64,000 nucleotides of DNA from RPQJ01 sp963744735 (GTDB lineage: Bacteria > Pseudomonadota > Gammaproteobacteria > Steroidobacterales > Steroidobacteraceae): assembly GCA_963744735.1 (NCBI GenBank), contig CAVUVH010000017.1:1-64000 (forward strand), written 5' to 3'. The notes beneath the pieces are model-generated. The model worked only from the letters and a program-made list of their open reading frames with translations, was not told where the DNA came from and did no database searches. Of this stretch, positions 17,914 through 26,467 are shown one piece after another. The position numbers were made by a program, and so were the translations under genes. Every line of letters begins with the position of its first letter. Position 1 is the stretch's first letter.

Positions 17914-18753
17914 ATGACCAGGACCGCATTGATCACCGGCTGCTCGAGCGGCATCGGCGCCGCGCTGGCGCAGGAGCTGCTCAATCAGGGGCTGCAGGTT
18001 TACGCGACGGCCCGGCGACCGGAGACGCTTGCACCGCTGGCGACGGCCGGGGCACGCGTCCTGGCGCTCGACGTCAACGACGACGCGGCGATCGCGGCGG
18101 CGCTGGCCGTGGTGCAGGCCGAGGCGGGCAGTCTCGACCTGCTGATCAACAATGCGGGTTTCTCGCAGGTGGGCGCGGTCGTCGACCTGACGCGCGAGGA
18201 CCTGCGCCGGCAGTACGAGACCAACGTGATCGCTCCCGTGCGGGTGACGGCGCTGGCCCTGCCACTGTTGCGGGCCGCGGTGGCGCAGCGCGGCACGGCC
18301 ACGGTTGCCAATGTCGGCAGCATCGTCGGCCTGTTCACCACGCCGTACGCCAGCGCGTATTGCTCGAGCAAGGCAGCGCTGCACTCGATCACCGACGCAT
18401 TGCGCATGGAGCTGGTGCCGTTCGGCGTGCAGGTCGTCTGCATCCAGCCGGGTGGCGTGCGCTCGAGCTTCGGCGAGCATGCAGAGGCTGCGATCCGCCT
18501 GCCGGCAGACTCTCCCTACCGCGCGGCGGAGGCGGGCATCCGGGCGCGCGCCCAGGCCGGCCAGCAGGATGCGACGCCGGCGTCTGCGTTCGTGGTTCCG
18601 GTCGTGCGTGGCTTGCTGGCCGACTCGCCGCCACGCGTGATCCGCGGCGGTACCAACAGCGTGCGGCTGCCGCTGCTCAAGCGCTGGCTGCCGGCGGCGA
18701 TGTTCGACGCCAAGCTGGCGAAGGCGTTCGGACTCGACCGGCTGCGTCCCTGA
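17914..18753 (+). CDS. short-chain dehydrogenase/reductase
   Basis: An intact 279-residue classical SDR. 'ALITGCSSGIGAALAQEL' is the TGxxxGIG dinucleotide-binding motif, 'LLINNAGFS' is the NNAG structural motif, and 'YASAYCSSKAALHSITDAL' holds the catalytic Tyr-x3-Lys with the upstream Ser of 'NVGSIVGLF'. 'CIQPGGVRS' is the PG turn. A DXXD-like acidic residue after strand 2 is absent while 'ATARRPE' has Arg, so NADPH is the probable cofactor. It is a stand-alone gene between two convergent or unrelated genes, with no clue to its substrate. Confidence 0.88.
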   Translation: MTRTALITGCSSGIGAALAQELLNQGLQVYATARRPETLAPLATAGARVLALDVNDDAAIAAALAVVQAEAGSLDLLINNAGFSQVGAVVDLTREDLRRQYETNVIAPVRVTALALPLLRAAVAQRGTATVANVGSIVGLFTTPYASAYCSSKAALHSITDALRMELVPFGVQVVCIQPGGVRSSFGEHAEAAIRLPADSPYRAAEAGIRARAQAGQQDATPASAFVVPVVRGLLADSPPRVIRGGTNSVRLPLLKRWLPAAMFDAKLAKAFGLDRLRP

Positions 18754-18792
18754 GCCGGGCCGCACCGCGCGCGGGACGTCGTCCCGGCGCGA

Positions 18793-19803
18793 TCAATGAC
18801 GCCGGTTACGCCGGCCTTCGCCGCTGCCCTTGTGGCCGGGCTTGGCGCCCGGTGCCTGCAGCGGGCCGAGTTCGGCGACGACCGTGGCTTCGTCCGGCCG
18901 CGGGCCCGCGGCGTGATGGTCGATGGCTTCGCGCATCGCCGCGACGTGCGCATAGGTGTTGCCACAGCAGCCGCCGATGATCCGCGCGCCGGCATTGCTG
19001 GCCAGGTGCGCGTAATGCGACATCAGGTCCGGCGTGCCCGAGTAATGCACCTCGGCGCCGATGAACTGCGGGATGCCGGCGTTGGCCTTGGCGATCAGCG
19101 GGATGCCGGCTGCGGCCGTCGCCATGCCGAGCAGGCTCATGACGAGGTCCGAGGCGCCGACACCGCAGTTGGCGCCGATCGCGACCGGTGGCGGGTCGAG
19201 GCTTTGCGCAAACTCGACCAGCGCGGCCGGCGTCACGCCCATCATGGTGCGGCCGGCCGTGTCGAAGCTGGCAGTGAACGTATAGGGCAGGCCCGCGCGC
19301 GCTGCCGCGATCGCCGCGGCGCGGATTTCCTCGAGCGACGACATCGTCTCGATCCAGGCGACGTCGGCGCCGCCTTCTTTCAGGCCCAGGATCTGCTCCT
19401 CGAACACGGCGATGGCGAGGTCTTCCGTGAGCACGCCCAGCGGTTCGAACAGGTCGCCGGTGGGACCGACCGATCCGGCCACGACGACAGGCCGCCCGGC
19501 CTTGTCCGCCACGGCGCGAGCGTGTTGCGCCGCCAGCCGGTTGATCTCGCGTACCCGGTCCTGCATGCCGTGCAGCATCAGCCGGCGTGCATTGCCGCCG
19601 AAGCTGTTGGTCAGGATGATGTCGGCCCCGGCCGCGACGAAACCCTGGTGCAGGGCTCGCACCCGTTCCGGGTGCTCGAGGTTCCACAGTTCCGGCGCAT
19701 CGCCGGAGGTGAGCCCCATGGCAAACAGGTTGGTGCCGGTGGCGCCGTCGGCCAGCAGGGTCGGCTTCGTCTTCAGCAGTTCGGCCAGCATGTGGGCTCG
19801 CAT
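18793..19803 (-). CDS. betaine-homocysteine methyltransferase-like protein
   Basis: An intact 336-residue homocysteine S-methyltransferase-fold enzyme. 'PTLLADGATGTNLFAMGL', 'ADIILTNSFGGNARRL', 'AGSVGPTGDLFEPLG' and 'GADVAWIETMSSLEEIRAAA' lead to the zinc ligands: Cys in 'IGANCGVGASD' and the CC pair in 'IIGGCCGNTYAHV'. It resembles bacterial BHMT or the N-terminal module of cobalamin-dependent MetH, but no cobalamin-binding domain follows. It therefore probably uses betaine or a similar methyl donor to make methionine. The last ~25 residues are basic and low in complexity. ATG 19791 is an alternative start. Confidence 0.85.
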   Translation of the reverse strand: MRAHMLAELLKTKPTLLADGATGTNLFAMGLTSGDAPELWNLEHPERVRALHQGFVAAGADIILTNSFGGNARRLMLHGMQDRVREINRLAAQHARAVADKAGRPVVVAGSVGPTGDLFEPLGVLTEDLAIAVFEEQILGLKEGGADVAWIETMSSLEEIRAAAIAAARAGLPYTFTASFDTAGRTMMGVTPAALVEFAQSLDPPPVAIGANCGVGASDLVMSLLGMATAAAGIPLIAKANAGIPQFIGAEVHYSGTPDLMSHYAHLASNAGARIIGGCCGNTYAHVAAMREAIDHHAAGPRPDEATVVAELGPLQAPGAKPGHKGSGEGRRNRRH

Positions 19804-19872
19804 CGATCAGGGAATCGCGGAATTTTACCTGCCGGACGCGGTCTTCGCTCGGCGCACGGTACCGGAATGCAC

Positions 19873-20771
19873 TCAGGGTTGCTGCCACTCGCCGAAGAGG
19901 AACGTCAGCGCCTCCGGCAGGCGCTGTTCCCAGGCCGCCTCCGTGTGCAGTGCCTCCGGATCGAGCACGAAACGCAGGTTCGATCGTCGTAGCCTGCGGC
20001 GCGGAAGTTCGCCTCGACCCTCTGCACCAGTGCGACCAGGCGAGCGTTGATCGCCGGGTCGCCGGCTTCCCTGCCGCCAAAGCCGAGGAACACCTTGACC
20101 GGCATCGCCACCAGCGGGTCGGTGTCGCGGACGAGCTGGCCCATGCCGATGTGCAGCGAGGGACTCTCGATCAGTCCGTAACCGAAGCGGTCGGGCTTGG
20201 CGAGCAGGGCATAGAGCGTCGCGACCCGCCGTACGACGAGCCCCGAGGCCCGCGTTGCGCAGCCCGGAGAGCGTGCGATAGCGCGTGTTGACCAGCAGCA
20301 TGACCTCGTTGGTGAGGAAATCGGGAAAGCGCTTGCCGGCCGGCTCGTCGCTGGACGACCGTCCATGTAGTCCCTGTAGGGCAGGAACTCATGCGCGCGG
20401 CGGGGGCCGGCGTGATCGACGCCGACGATGATCATGGGCGGAATCTTGCCTTCGCGGGCGAGGCGCAGCGCAATTTCATCGAGGCCCCATTCATGGTGGC
20501 TGACGTCGCTCAGGCAGGCGTCGAACAGGTTCTGGCCGTCGAGCATGTACAGCACCGGGTAGCGCCGCTTGCTGTTGGCCGGCTCGTCGTAGCCTTCGGG
20601 CAGCAGCACGCGGATCGTGCGCTGGTTGCCGAAGATCTTGCTCTGCAGCGTGTGCAGCCGCAGGTCGCCGCTGACCGTGGACTGGCATGCTGGCGCGGGC
20701 GCGGTGGCTGGCGCGGCAATGCCGGGCAGGGCATACGTCAGGACCATGGCGAGCAGGGCACGGCGCAGCAT
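19873..20771 (-). CDS. exported esterase (EsteraseD/IroE-like), frameshifted
   Basis: A predicted periplasmic alpha/beta hydrolase of ~300 residues. A signal peptide (MLRRALLAMVLTYALPGIAA) precedes a beta-sheet start 'QRTIRVLLPEGYDEP', then 'YPVLYMLDGQNLFDA', 'PPMIIVGVDHAGPRRAHEFL' and, after shifts near 20355 and 20240, a GSSYGG nucleophile elbow with the catalytic Ser. 'HTEAAWEQRLPEALTFLFG' at the end supplies the catalytic His. This order fits the esterase family that includes IroE and enterochelin-esterase-like proteins. A third shift lies near 19980. Substrate unknown; no siderophore genes are nearby. Confidence 0.82.
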
Positions 20772-20820
20772 GGGGACTTGCTCCTCGAGGTGCATCACGG
20801 TGGGGAAGGCAGTCTAGCGC

Positions 20821-22269
20821 TCAGGTGCCGCAGAACGTATTGCGGACGCGCTCGTGCGCAGCCGGAGGGGCGGCGAATTCCGCCGCTCCCGGCTGGTCGT
20901 CGTACGGCGTGGCCAGCACTCGCCGCAGGCGATGGAAAGGCTCGAAGTCGCCGTGCCCGACCGCCGCGGACAGCGCCGCCTCGACCCGGTGGTTGCGCGG
21001 GATGAAGGCCGGGTTGGCGGCACGCAGGGCAGCGGCCAGGGCGCTGCCGGTACGACCCTCGCGCTCCGCGCGCGCCAGCCAGCGCCCGGTCCAGGCCTGC
21101 AAGCCGGCGGTCGCTGGCGCCTGGCCCTCGGCGACCGCCGCGAGGTCGCGGAAGGTGTTGGTGAAGTCGGCCCGCGATCGTTGCATCGCCTCGAGCAGCT
21201 CCTGCAGCAGCGACTCGTCGTCCGGCGCGGCCGTGGCCAGGCCGAGCTTGCGGCGGAACCCTTCCAGCCAGTACTGCGCAAACCGTGCCGGGATGCCGTC
21301 GACGATCGCCGTCGCGCGCTCGACGGCACGGGCCGTGTCGGCGTCGAGCAAGGGCAGCAGCGTCTCGGCAAAGCGCGCCAGGTTCCACTGCAGGATGTGC
21401 GGCTGGTTGCCATAGGCGTAGCGCCCGCGGCGGTCGATGTAGCTGAAGACCGTCGCCGGATCGTACTCGTCCATGAAGGCACACGGCCCGAAGTCGATCG
21501 TCTCGCCCGACACCGTCATGTTGTCGGTGTTCATCACGCCGTGGATGAACCCGACCTGCAGCCAGCGCGCCACCAGCGCCGCCTGCCGCTCGGCCACCGC
21601 CTGCAGCAGCGCCGCGTACGGTTCGTCATGCCCGCGCAGGTCCGGGTAATGCCGGTCGATGACGTGGTCGGCCAGCAGCCGCACGCCGGCGACGTCCTCG
21701 CGCGCCGCGAAGTACTCGAACGTGCCGATGCGCACATGGCTGGCCGCCACGCGGATCAGCACGCCGCCCGGCAGCGGGCCGTCCTCGCGCAGGACGTGTT
21801 CGCCGGTCGCGACGGCGGCGAGTGCGCGCGTGCTCGGAATCCCCAGCGCATGCATCGCCTCGCTGACCAGGTACTCGCGCAGCACCGGGCCGAGGGCCGA
21901 GCGGCCGTCGCCACGCCGCGAGTACGGGGTCTGGCCGGCGCCTTTCCACTGCAGGTCGCGGCGATGCCCATTGGCATCGACAACCTCGCCCAGCAGCAGC
22001 GCCCGGCCGTCACCGAGCTGCGGCACGAACGAACCGAACTGGTGGCCGGCGTAGGCCATGGCCAGCGGGCGCGCGCCCGGCGGGATCTCGTTGCCGGCGC
22101 AGTAGCGCGCCAGCTGCACCGGATCGATCGCCGTGACGTCGATGCCGAGTTCCGCTGCCAGCGCGTCGTTCCAGGCGATCAGCGTCGGTGCCCGCACCGC
22201 CGTGGGATGGACGGCGGCGTGGAAGCGCTCGGGCAGCGCGGCGTAGGTGTGGGAGTAGCGGGCGTGCAT
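20821..22269 (-). CDS. selO: SelO/YdiU protein adenylyltransferase
   Basis: An intact pseudokinase-fold enzyme of 482 residues that AMPylates proteins on Ser, Thr or Tyr. Family marks are 'MAYAGHQFGSFVPQLGDGRA', 'DLQWKGAGQTPYSRRGDGR', 'SEAMHALGIPSTRALA', 'GFIHGVMNTDNMTVSGETID' and 'YDPATVFSYIDRRGRYAYGN'. The C-terminus reads NTFCGT with a single Cys where eukaryotic SelO has a selenocysteine, as expected in bacteria. SelO is linked to redox homeostasis through glutaredoxin and metabolic-enzyme AMPylation. Its ATG is 12 bases downstream of the thioesterase stop, so it may be read through from the bufferin operon. Confidence 0.93.
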   Translation of the reverse strand: MHARYSHTYAALPERFHAAVHPTAVRAPTLIAWNDALAAELGIDVTAIDPVQLARYCAGNEIPPGARPLAMAYAGHQFGSFVPQLGDGRALLLGEVVDANGHRRDLQWKGAGQTPYSRRGDGRSALGPVLREYLVSEAMHALGIPSTRALAAVATGEHVLREDGPLPGGVLIRVAASHVRIGTFEYFAAREDVAGVRLLADHVIDRHYPDLRGHDEPYAALLQAVAERQAALVARWLQVGFIHGVMNTDNMTVSGETIDFGPCAFMDEYDPATVFSYIDRRGRYAYGNQPHILQWNLARFAETLLPLLDADTARAVERATAIVDGIPARFAQYWLEGFRRKLGLATAAPDDESLLQELLEAMQRSRADFTNTFRDLAAVAEGQAPATAGLQAWTGRWLARAEREGRTGSALAAALRAANPAFIPRNHRVEAALSAAVGHGDFEPFHRLRRVLATPYDDQPGAAEFAAPPAAHERVRNTFCGT

Positions 22270-22280
22270 GCGGCGAAAAC

Positions 22281-23077
22281 TCAGCCGAACACTGCGACCG
22301 TCTGGTGACTGACGGCATAGGCGTGACCGTCCAGCCCGTGCAGCACCGACGTCTGGCTGAGGTAGCCGGCGGTGCCGGCCCGCACTTCGGTGTCGAGCAA
22401 TACCCAGTCGTGGATGTCGAACTGCGCCGGATCGCGCAGGATCTCGATCATCCAGTTGACCGAGCTGGCCGGCGTCGGCGTCGTCAACATCGACAGTACC
22501 GGCGTTGGAATGACGTCGGCGAGCGCGAGCAGCGCGTCCTCGCGGCCGCAGGCGCGATCGCGCAGGCGCGCGTAGATCTGCGAGCGGGGTTCCGTGTGGC
22601 CGGAAAACGGCCGCGCGCCCGTGGCGATGCGGACGTCGAAGTGGCGCAGGAACTGCGGCACCATCGCCGGGTGCGCAAATTCCGGATCCGATTCTTCCGG
22701 GTGAGCGCGCCACGGACGGATACGGCATCTCGCGCACGAACCGCGACTCGCGCGGTCCGCCGAAGATGGCGACGACCGTGCAGGCGATGGCGCCATCCTC
22801 GTGTCCCAGGTCGCAGCGCGCGTGCGCCGTCGACTTGCCGACGCGCAGCGTCTGCGCCTGCAAGGCGGATCGGCGCGTCGCCGAGCAGCGGCCCGACGAA
22901 CGTCATCTGCGCGCTGCGCAGGGGCAGGGAAGCGCTCGACTCCGGCAGGGCGGCACGCATGGCGCGTGCGCCGAGCGCCATCTGCATGCCACCAAAGACG
23001 GTGCGGCCCTGCAGCCAGTCCTGCGGCACGACCACCACCGAAGAACCGTCTGCGCGCGGTTCGATGGCGGCAAGCAC
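22281..23077 (-). CDS. acyl-CoA thioesterase, TesB-like double hotdog (frameshifted)
   Basis: A protein of ~265 residues with two hotdog-like halves. The first half reads 'WLQGRTVFGGMQMALGARAM' and 'SAQMTFVGPLLGD'. The second reads 'DALLALADVIPTPVLSML', 'PASSVNWMIEIL', 'WVLLDTEVRAGTAGYLSQ' and ends 'HAYAVSHQTVAVFG'. This is the pattern of the thioesterase family 4HBT_3/TesB-like, which cleaves acyl-CoA in the cytosol. Two frameshifts lie near 22867 and 22705. The GTG at 23077 is used as start; a GTG at 23091 in another frame would overlap the bufC stop. It follows the DUF2063 gene closely and is probably in the same transcript, though a functional link is not obvious. Confidence 0.78.
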
Positions 23078-23092
23078 CTGGGAGAACTCACC

Positions 23093-23893
23093 TCACGCGA
23101 TCACGCAGCAGGCGCTGGACCCGATCGTGCTGACGCCGGTGACCAGTCCTTCGCCGAAGGCCCAGGCCAGCACGCGCGCAAGGTCGTTGGCGTCGGCTCC
23201 GGTCGAGTCGATCGCGGCGCCCAGCGTCTGGCCGTCCACCAGTGCGCCCAGCAGCGCAAAATCGATCGGGTCGAGCCGGTACACGACCACCCGATCAGCG
23301 GCGCAGGCCACGACGCAGTGCTCCGCGCCCAGCGCCAGGTCGACGGTCGCGGGCTCGGCATCGCCCTGGTTCGCATGCCACACCGAAAAGACCGGGTACG
23401 GCGACGGCACTCGTCGCAGTGAAGCCTGCCACAGCAGCCGCAACGCCGGCAGGTCATCCGGCGCAAACTGCGCCAGGGCCGCGAGGTCGATGGCCTCGGC
23501 ACCTGGGGCGACGACCGCCTCCTCGCAGGCCCATTCCAGCCTGGCCAGGTCCGCCAGCCACTCATAGCCGGTGCCGTCCAGCCGGTCCGCCAGCCAGGAC
23601 GGGAATTTCTCGCCGACCCAGTGCAGGTCGCCGCAGCGCGACGGATGCACCTCGCGGTACTCGCGTGCCAGCTGGCGGAAGTAGTCCGGTCCGACGCGAC
23701 GCTGCAGCACCGGATACGTCCGCTCCAGCGCAGCCTGGAAGAACTGCCAGGCATTGTTGCGGTAGACCTCGAAGCGTTCCTCGAACGCGCCCGTGTCGCT
23801 GCCGGCCGCCAGTGGCTGCAGGCCGGCACGGTCCGGCATGCCGGAGCGGAGGCCCTGGCCAAACGTGTCCTGCAGTCGCTGCAATTCGTTCAC
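23093..23893 (-). CDS. bufC1: DUF2063 protein, bufferin partner BufC/HvfC type
   Basis: An intact 266-residue DUF2063 (HvfC/BufC) protein. The N-terminal helical domain has the family start 'LQRLQDTFGQGLRSG' and 'RFEVYRNNAWQFFQAALERT', then 'FRQLAREYREVHPSRCGDL' and 'YEWLADLARLEWACEEA'. In bufferin and related systems this protein partners the DUF692 enzyme and is thought to recognise the precursor, in the manner of a RiPP recognition element. It starts with GTG seven bases after the bufB stop. The third-gene position after the DUF2282-type precursor and DUF692 is the standard order. Confidence 0.88.
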   Translation of the reverse strand: MNELQRLQDTFGQGLRSGMPDRAGLQPLAAGSDTGAFEERFEVYRNNAWQFFQAALERTYPVLQRRVGPDYFRQLAREYREVHPSRCGDLHWVGEKFPSWLADRLDGTGYEWLADLARLEWACEEAVVAPGAEAIDLAALAQFAPDDLPALRLLWQASLRRVPSPYPVFSVWHANQGDAEPATVDLALGAEHCVVACAADRVVVYRLDPIDFALLGALVDGQTLGAAIDSTGADANDLARVLAWAFGEGLVTGVSTIGSSACCVIA

Positions 23894-23900
23894 GATGGAC

Positions 23901-24776
23901 TCATGCGGCCGCGGCCCGGCAGGCGTCGAGCCGTCGTTGTGCCTGCAGCGCCTCGCCGACCAGCTCCTCGAGCGGCGGCACGTCCGTGTCCCATTCGATC
24001 AGCGTGGCCACCGGCCCGAACTGCCGCAGCGCGCGTTCGTACAGTTGCCAGACGGCGTCGCAGACCTGGCTGCCGTGATCGTCGATCAGCAGCGGACCTG
24101 CGCTGGTCTGGCGCCGTGAATGGCCGGCGAGGTGGATCTCCTGCACGGCATGCGCCGGCAACGCGGCCATGAATGCATCGAGGTCGAGCCCGAGGTTGAT
24201 GGAGTTGACGTAGGCGTTGTTCACGTCCAGCAGCAGGCCGCATTGACTGCGCTCGACCACCGCGGCGAGGAACTCGCCCTCACCGAGCTGCGACGCGGCC
24301 AGGCTCACGTATGCGCTCAGGTTCTCGATCAGCAGCTGCCGCCCGAGGAAATCCTGCGCCTGCCGCACGCGCGACGCCAGGTGCTCGACGGCTTCCTCGG
24401 TGTAGGGCAGCGGCAGCAGGTCATTGAAGTGCTCGCCCGCGACGTGCGACCAGCAGGCGTGTTCGCTGACCAGGCCGGGCTCGAAGCGGCGCACTGCGTC
24501 GCGGATCCGCGCCAGGTGCTCCATGTCGAGCGGGGCCGCGGAGCCCAGGCCCAGGCCGACGCCGTGCAGGCTCAGCGGATAGGACGCACGCGCGCGCTCG
24601 AGGGCCCGCACCGCGGGGCCGCCGGCGTGAAAGTAGTTTTCCGTGTGCGCCTCGATCCAGCCGATGCGCGGGCCGGCGTCCAGGATCGATGCATGGTGCT
24701 GGGCCCGCAAGCCGATCCCGGCCCGGGCCGGGATCGGATCGCGCACGACGGACCCGTGCGGGGGTACGTCGCGCAT
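23901..24776 (-). CDS. bufB1: DUF692 metalloenzyme, bufferin maturase BufB/HvfB type
   Basis: An intact 291-residue DUF692 protein, a multinuclear non-haem iron enzyme with a TIM-barrel fold like MbnB. Metal-ligand segments are visible in order: 'IGLRAQHHASIL', 'WIEAHTENYF', 'YPLSLHGVGLGLGS' (His), 'GLVSEHACWS', 'LLIENLSAYVS' (Glu), 'GLLLDVNNAYVN' (Asp, Asn), 'VQEIHLAGHSRR' (His) and 'LLIDDHGSQV' (Asp, His). In bufferin pathways such enzymes convert core cysteines of the precursor to thiooxazole-type rings. It begins six bases after the precursor stop and precedes bufC. Confidence 0.92.
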   Translation of the reverse strand: MRDVPPHGSVVRDPIPARAGIGLRAQHHASILDAGPRIGWIEAHTENYFHAGGPAVRALERARASYPLSLHGVGLGLGSAAPLDMEHLARIRDAVRRFEPGLVSEHACWSHVAGEHFNDLLPLPYTEEAVEHLASRVRQAQDFLGRQLLIENLSAYVSLAASQLGEGEFLAAVVERSQCGLLLDVNNAYVNSINLGLDLDAFMAALPAHAVQEIHLAGHSRRQTSAGPLLIDDHGSQVCDAVWQLYERALRQFGPVATLIEWDTDVPPLEELVGEALQAQRRLDACRAAAA

Positions 24777-24782
24777 CGGCGG

Positions 24783-25052
24783 TTACATGGCCTTCTTGTC
24801 GTCGCCGACCTTGCCGCCGGCCTTTTCGCATTCGGCCTTGGGCATGAACTTCCACTCGGCCGGGTCGTTGTCTTTCTTGGCCGCGCCGGCGCAGCTGTGG
24901 CTGGCGGTGGCGCAGTCGTTCTTGCCGGCCTTGGCGACACCGTAGCACTTGACCTTGTCGCCCGCGCCACCCTCGTGGTGAGTGGCATTGGCCACGCCGG
25001 CCGCGAACAGGCTGCCCACGGCGGCAGCAATCGTCAGGTTCTTCAGCTTCAT
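24783..25052 (-). CDS. bufA1: DUF2282-type bufferin precursor peptide
   Basis: An 89-residue exported precursor. 'MKLKNLTIAAAVGSLFAAG' is a Sec signal peptide with likely cleavage after ANA (residue 23). The mature part holds four cysteines at 36, 47, 54 and 75, in 'KVKCYGVAKAGKNDCA', 'SHSCAG' and 'KAECEKAGGK', the invariant pattern of DUF2282 (BufA1). Established work on bufferins assigns post-translational thiooxazole formation to core cysteines and copper-chelating protection to the exported product; that this peptide does the same is inferred from the conserved set and gene order. Lys is abundant. The upstream region holds a possible TATGAT -10. Confidence 0.9.
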   Translation of the reverse strand: MKLKNLTIAAAVGSLFAAGVANATHHEGGAGDKVKCYGVAKAGKNDCATASHSCAGAAKKDNDPAEWKFMPKAECEKAGGKVGDDKKAM

Positions 25053-25083
25053 CGTTGGCAGACCCCTTGCGTGAGACAGCGGA

Positions 25084-25089
25084 ATCATA
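25084..25089 (-). promoter_or_regulatory. possible -10 element of the bufferin operon
   Basis: On the minus strand TATGAT lies 31 bases before the precursor ATG in an AT-rich spot of the short divergent interval. No matching TTGACA-like -35 is present. A GAACC sequence ~10 bases further upstream could instead serve an ECF sigma factor. Weak evidence. Confidence 0.25.
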
Positions 25090-25180
25090 ATGTACGGAAC
25101 GGTTCGCGCATGCGCGCCGGTTGGCTTCAGCCCGGGTCGGTGGCAGCATGCCGGCCTTCTCTGGCAGCAATGGGTCGGAC

Positions 25181-25642
25181 ATGGGTCTCAAGGATTGGTT
25201 CAGCCGGGTCACCGGCGCTGCCGACGCGGCCGACCAGGGCACGGCCGCAGGCCCCAACCTTGCGGTGGCGGCCCTGCTGGTGGAAGTGCTGCGGGCGGAT
25301 TACGACGTCGGCCCCGACGAGCGACAGGAAGTGGTGCGGTCGGTGTCGGCGATGCTGCAGCTCGACGCCGCCGCCGCCGAGGGCCTGACGGCCGAGGCCG
25401 AACGGCACGCCGACCAGTCGCACGACCTTTACCAGTTCACTTCGCAGGTCAACCGGACCTTCTCGGACGAGGAAAAGGTCGCCCTGCTCGAGGCGTTGTG
25501 GCGCGTTGCCCAGGCCGATGCCATCGTGCACAAGTACGAAGAGCACCTGATCCGCCGGGTGGCGGACCTGATCCACGTCTCCCATCGCGGCTTCATCGCC
25601 GCCAAGCTGCGGGCCGCGGGGGAGCTGCCGCCCGCCGACTGA
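25181..25642 (+). CDS. TerB-like protein
   Basis: A 153-residue, mostly alpha-helical acidic protein of the TerB (tellurite resistance/metal-sensing) superfamily. It carries two related halves with acidic helix-start motifs: 'LRADYDVGPDERQEVVRSV' and 'AQADAIVHKYEEHLIRRVA'. Stand-alone TerB proteins of this size are common and often have no link to tellurite. The domain is thought to bind divalent metal at the inner face of the membrane. ATG 25181 (MGLKDWFSRV) fits the family start; ATG 25148 is an alternative. It is divergent from the bufferin operon. Confidence 0.78.
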   Translation: MGLKDWFSRVTGAADAADQGTAAGPNLAVAALLVEVLRADYDVGPDERQEVVRSVSAMLQLDAAAAEGLTAEAERHADQSHDLYQFTSQVNRTFSDEEKVALLEALWRVAQADAIVHKYEEHLIRRVADLIHVSHRGFIAAKLRAAGELPPAD

Positions 25643-25737
25643 CCGACTGCCGGAACCGACAGCACTTTTTGCACTCAGGCTTGCGGCCCGGCCGGGGGCT
25701 CGGGTACGGTCGCCGCAGTCCACCCGAACCGTTGCTC

Positions 25738-26467
25738 ATGGAACAGCCACTGTCCGCGCCCGCCCTGCAGAAGATCGTCGTGCTCAACCCGAAGGGCGGG
25801 TCGGGCAAGTCGACCATCGCCACCAACCTGGCGGCGTATTACGCCTGGTCGGGCCGCAGGGTGGCGCTGATGGACTTCGACCCGCAGGGTTCGAGCATGC
25901 GCTGGCTGCGGCAGCGCCCCGAGTCCGCCCCGGCGATCCACGGCATCGCGGCGTACGAACGCAAGATGGGCGTGACGCGCGCCTTCGCGCTCAGGACGCC
26001 GCCGGGCACGGACCGGGTGATCGTGGACACGCCGGCCGCCGTGACGGCGCTGCAGTTGCCCGAGCTGACGCTCGATGCGCATGCCATCGTCGTGCCGGTG
26101 CTGCCGTCGGACATCGACATCCACGCGGCTTCGCGCGCAATTGCCGACCTGCTGCTGGCAGGCCGCGTGCATCGGTCGGAGCGCCGCCTGGTGATCGTCG
26201 CCAATCGTGCGCGCCGTTACACCAAGGCCTTCTCGTCGCTGATGCGGTTCCTGGAGAGCCTGCGGATCCCCGTGGCGGCGGTGCTGCGCGATTCGCAGGC
26301 CTACGTGCGCTCGGCCGAATGCGGTCTAGGGCATCCACGAGATGAAGGGCGCCCTGCTGCAGGAAGACCTGGACACGTTCAAGCCGCTGGTCGACTGGCT
26401 CGACCAGCGCTCGCTCGTGCAGGAGCCGGCGGCCGCCGCCGTGCCAGCCGAGGCCGTTCAGCGATAG
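25738..26467 (+). CDS. ParA/MinD family ATPase (one frameshift)
   Basis: A 240-residue deviant Walker ATPase. 'VVLNPKGGSGKSTIATNLA' is the ParA-type P-loop with the signature Lys19 and Lys24. 'VALMDFDPQGSSMRWLRQR' is switch I and 'DRVIVDTPAAVTALQL' is switch II. A C-terminal helix-rich part 'RVHRSERRLVIVANRARRYT' follows. One shift near 26328 separates 'RSAECGLG' from 'IHEMKGALLQEDLDTFKPL'. No ParB or parS is seen close by, so it is an orphan ParA of the kind that positions cellular cargo rather than a plasmid system. It overlaps the convergent next gene by ten bases at the 3' end. Confidence 0.85.

Noticed and set aside
20821..22863. Longer 680-codon version of SelO
   Set aside because: The extra N-terminal 198 codons run antisense-frame through the thioesterase gene and match nothing in SelO; ATG 22269 gives the standard length and start.
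25738..26467. Plasmid or chromosome partition locus
   Set aside because: Only a ParA ATPase is present. No ParB-like gene, parS palindromes or replication gene is nearby, so it is annotated as an orphan ParA.
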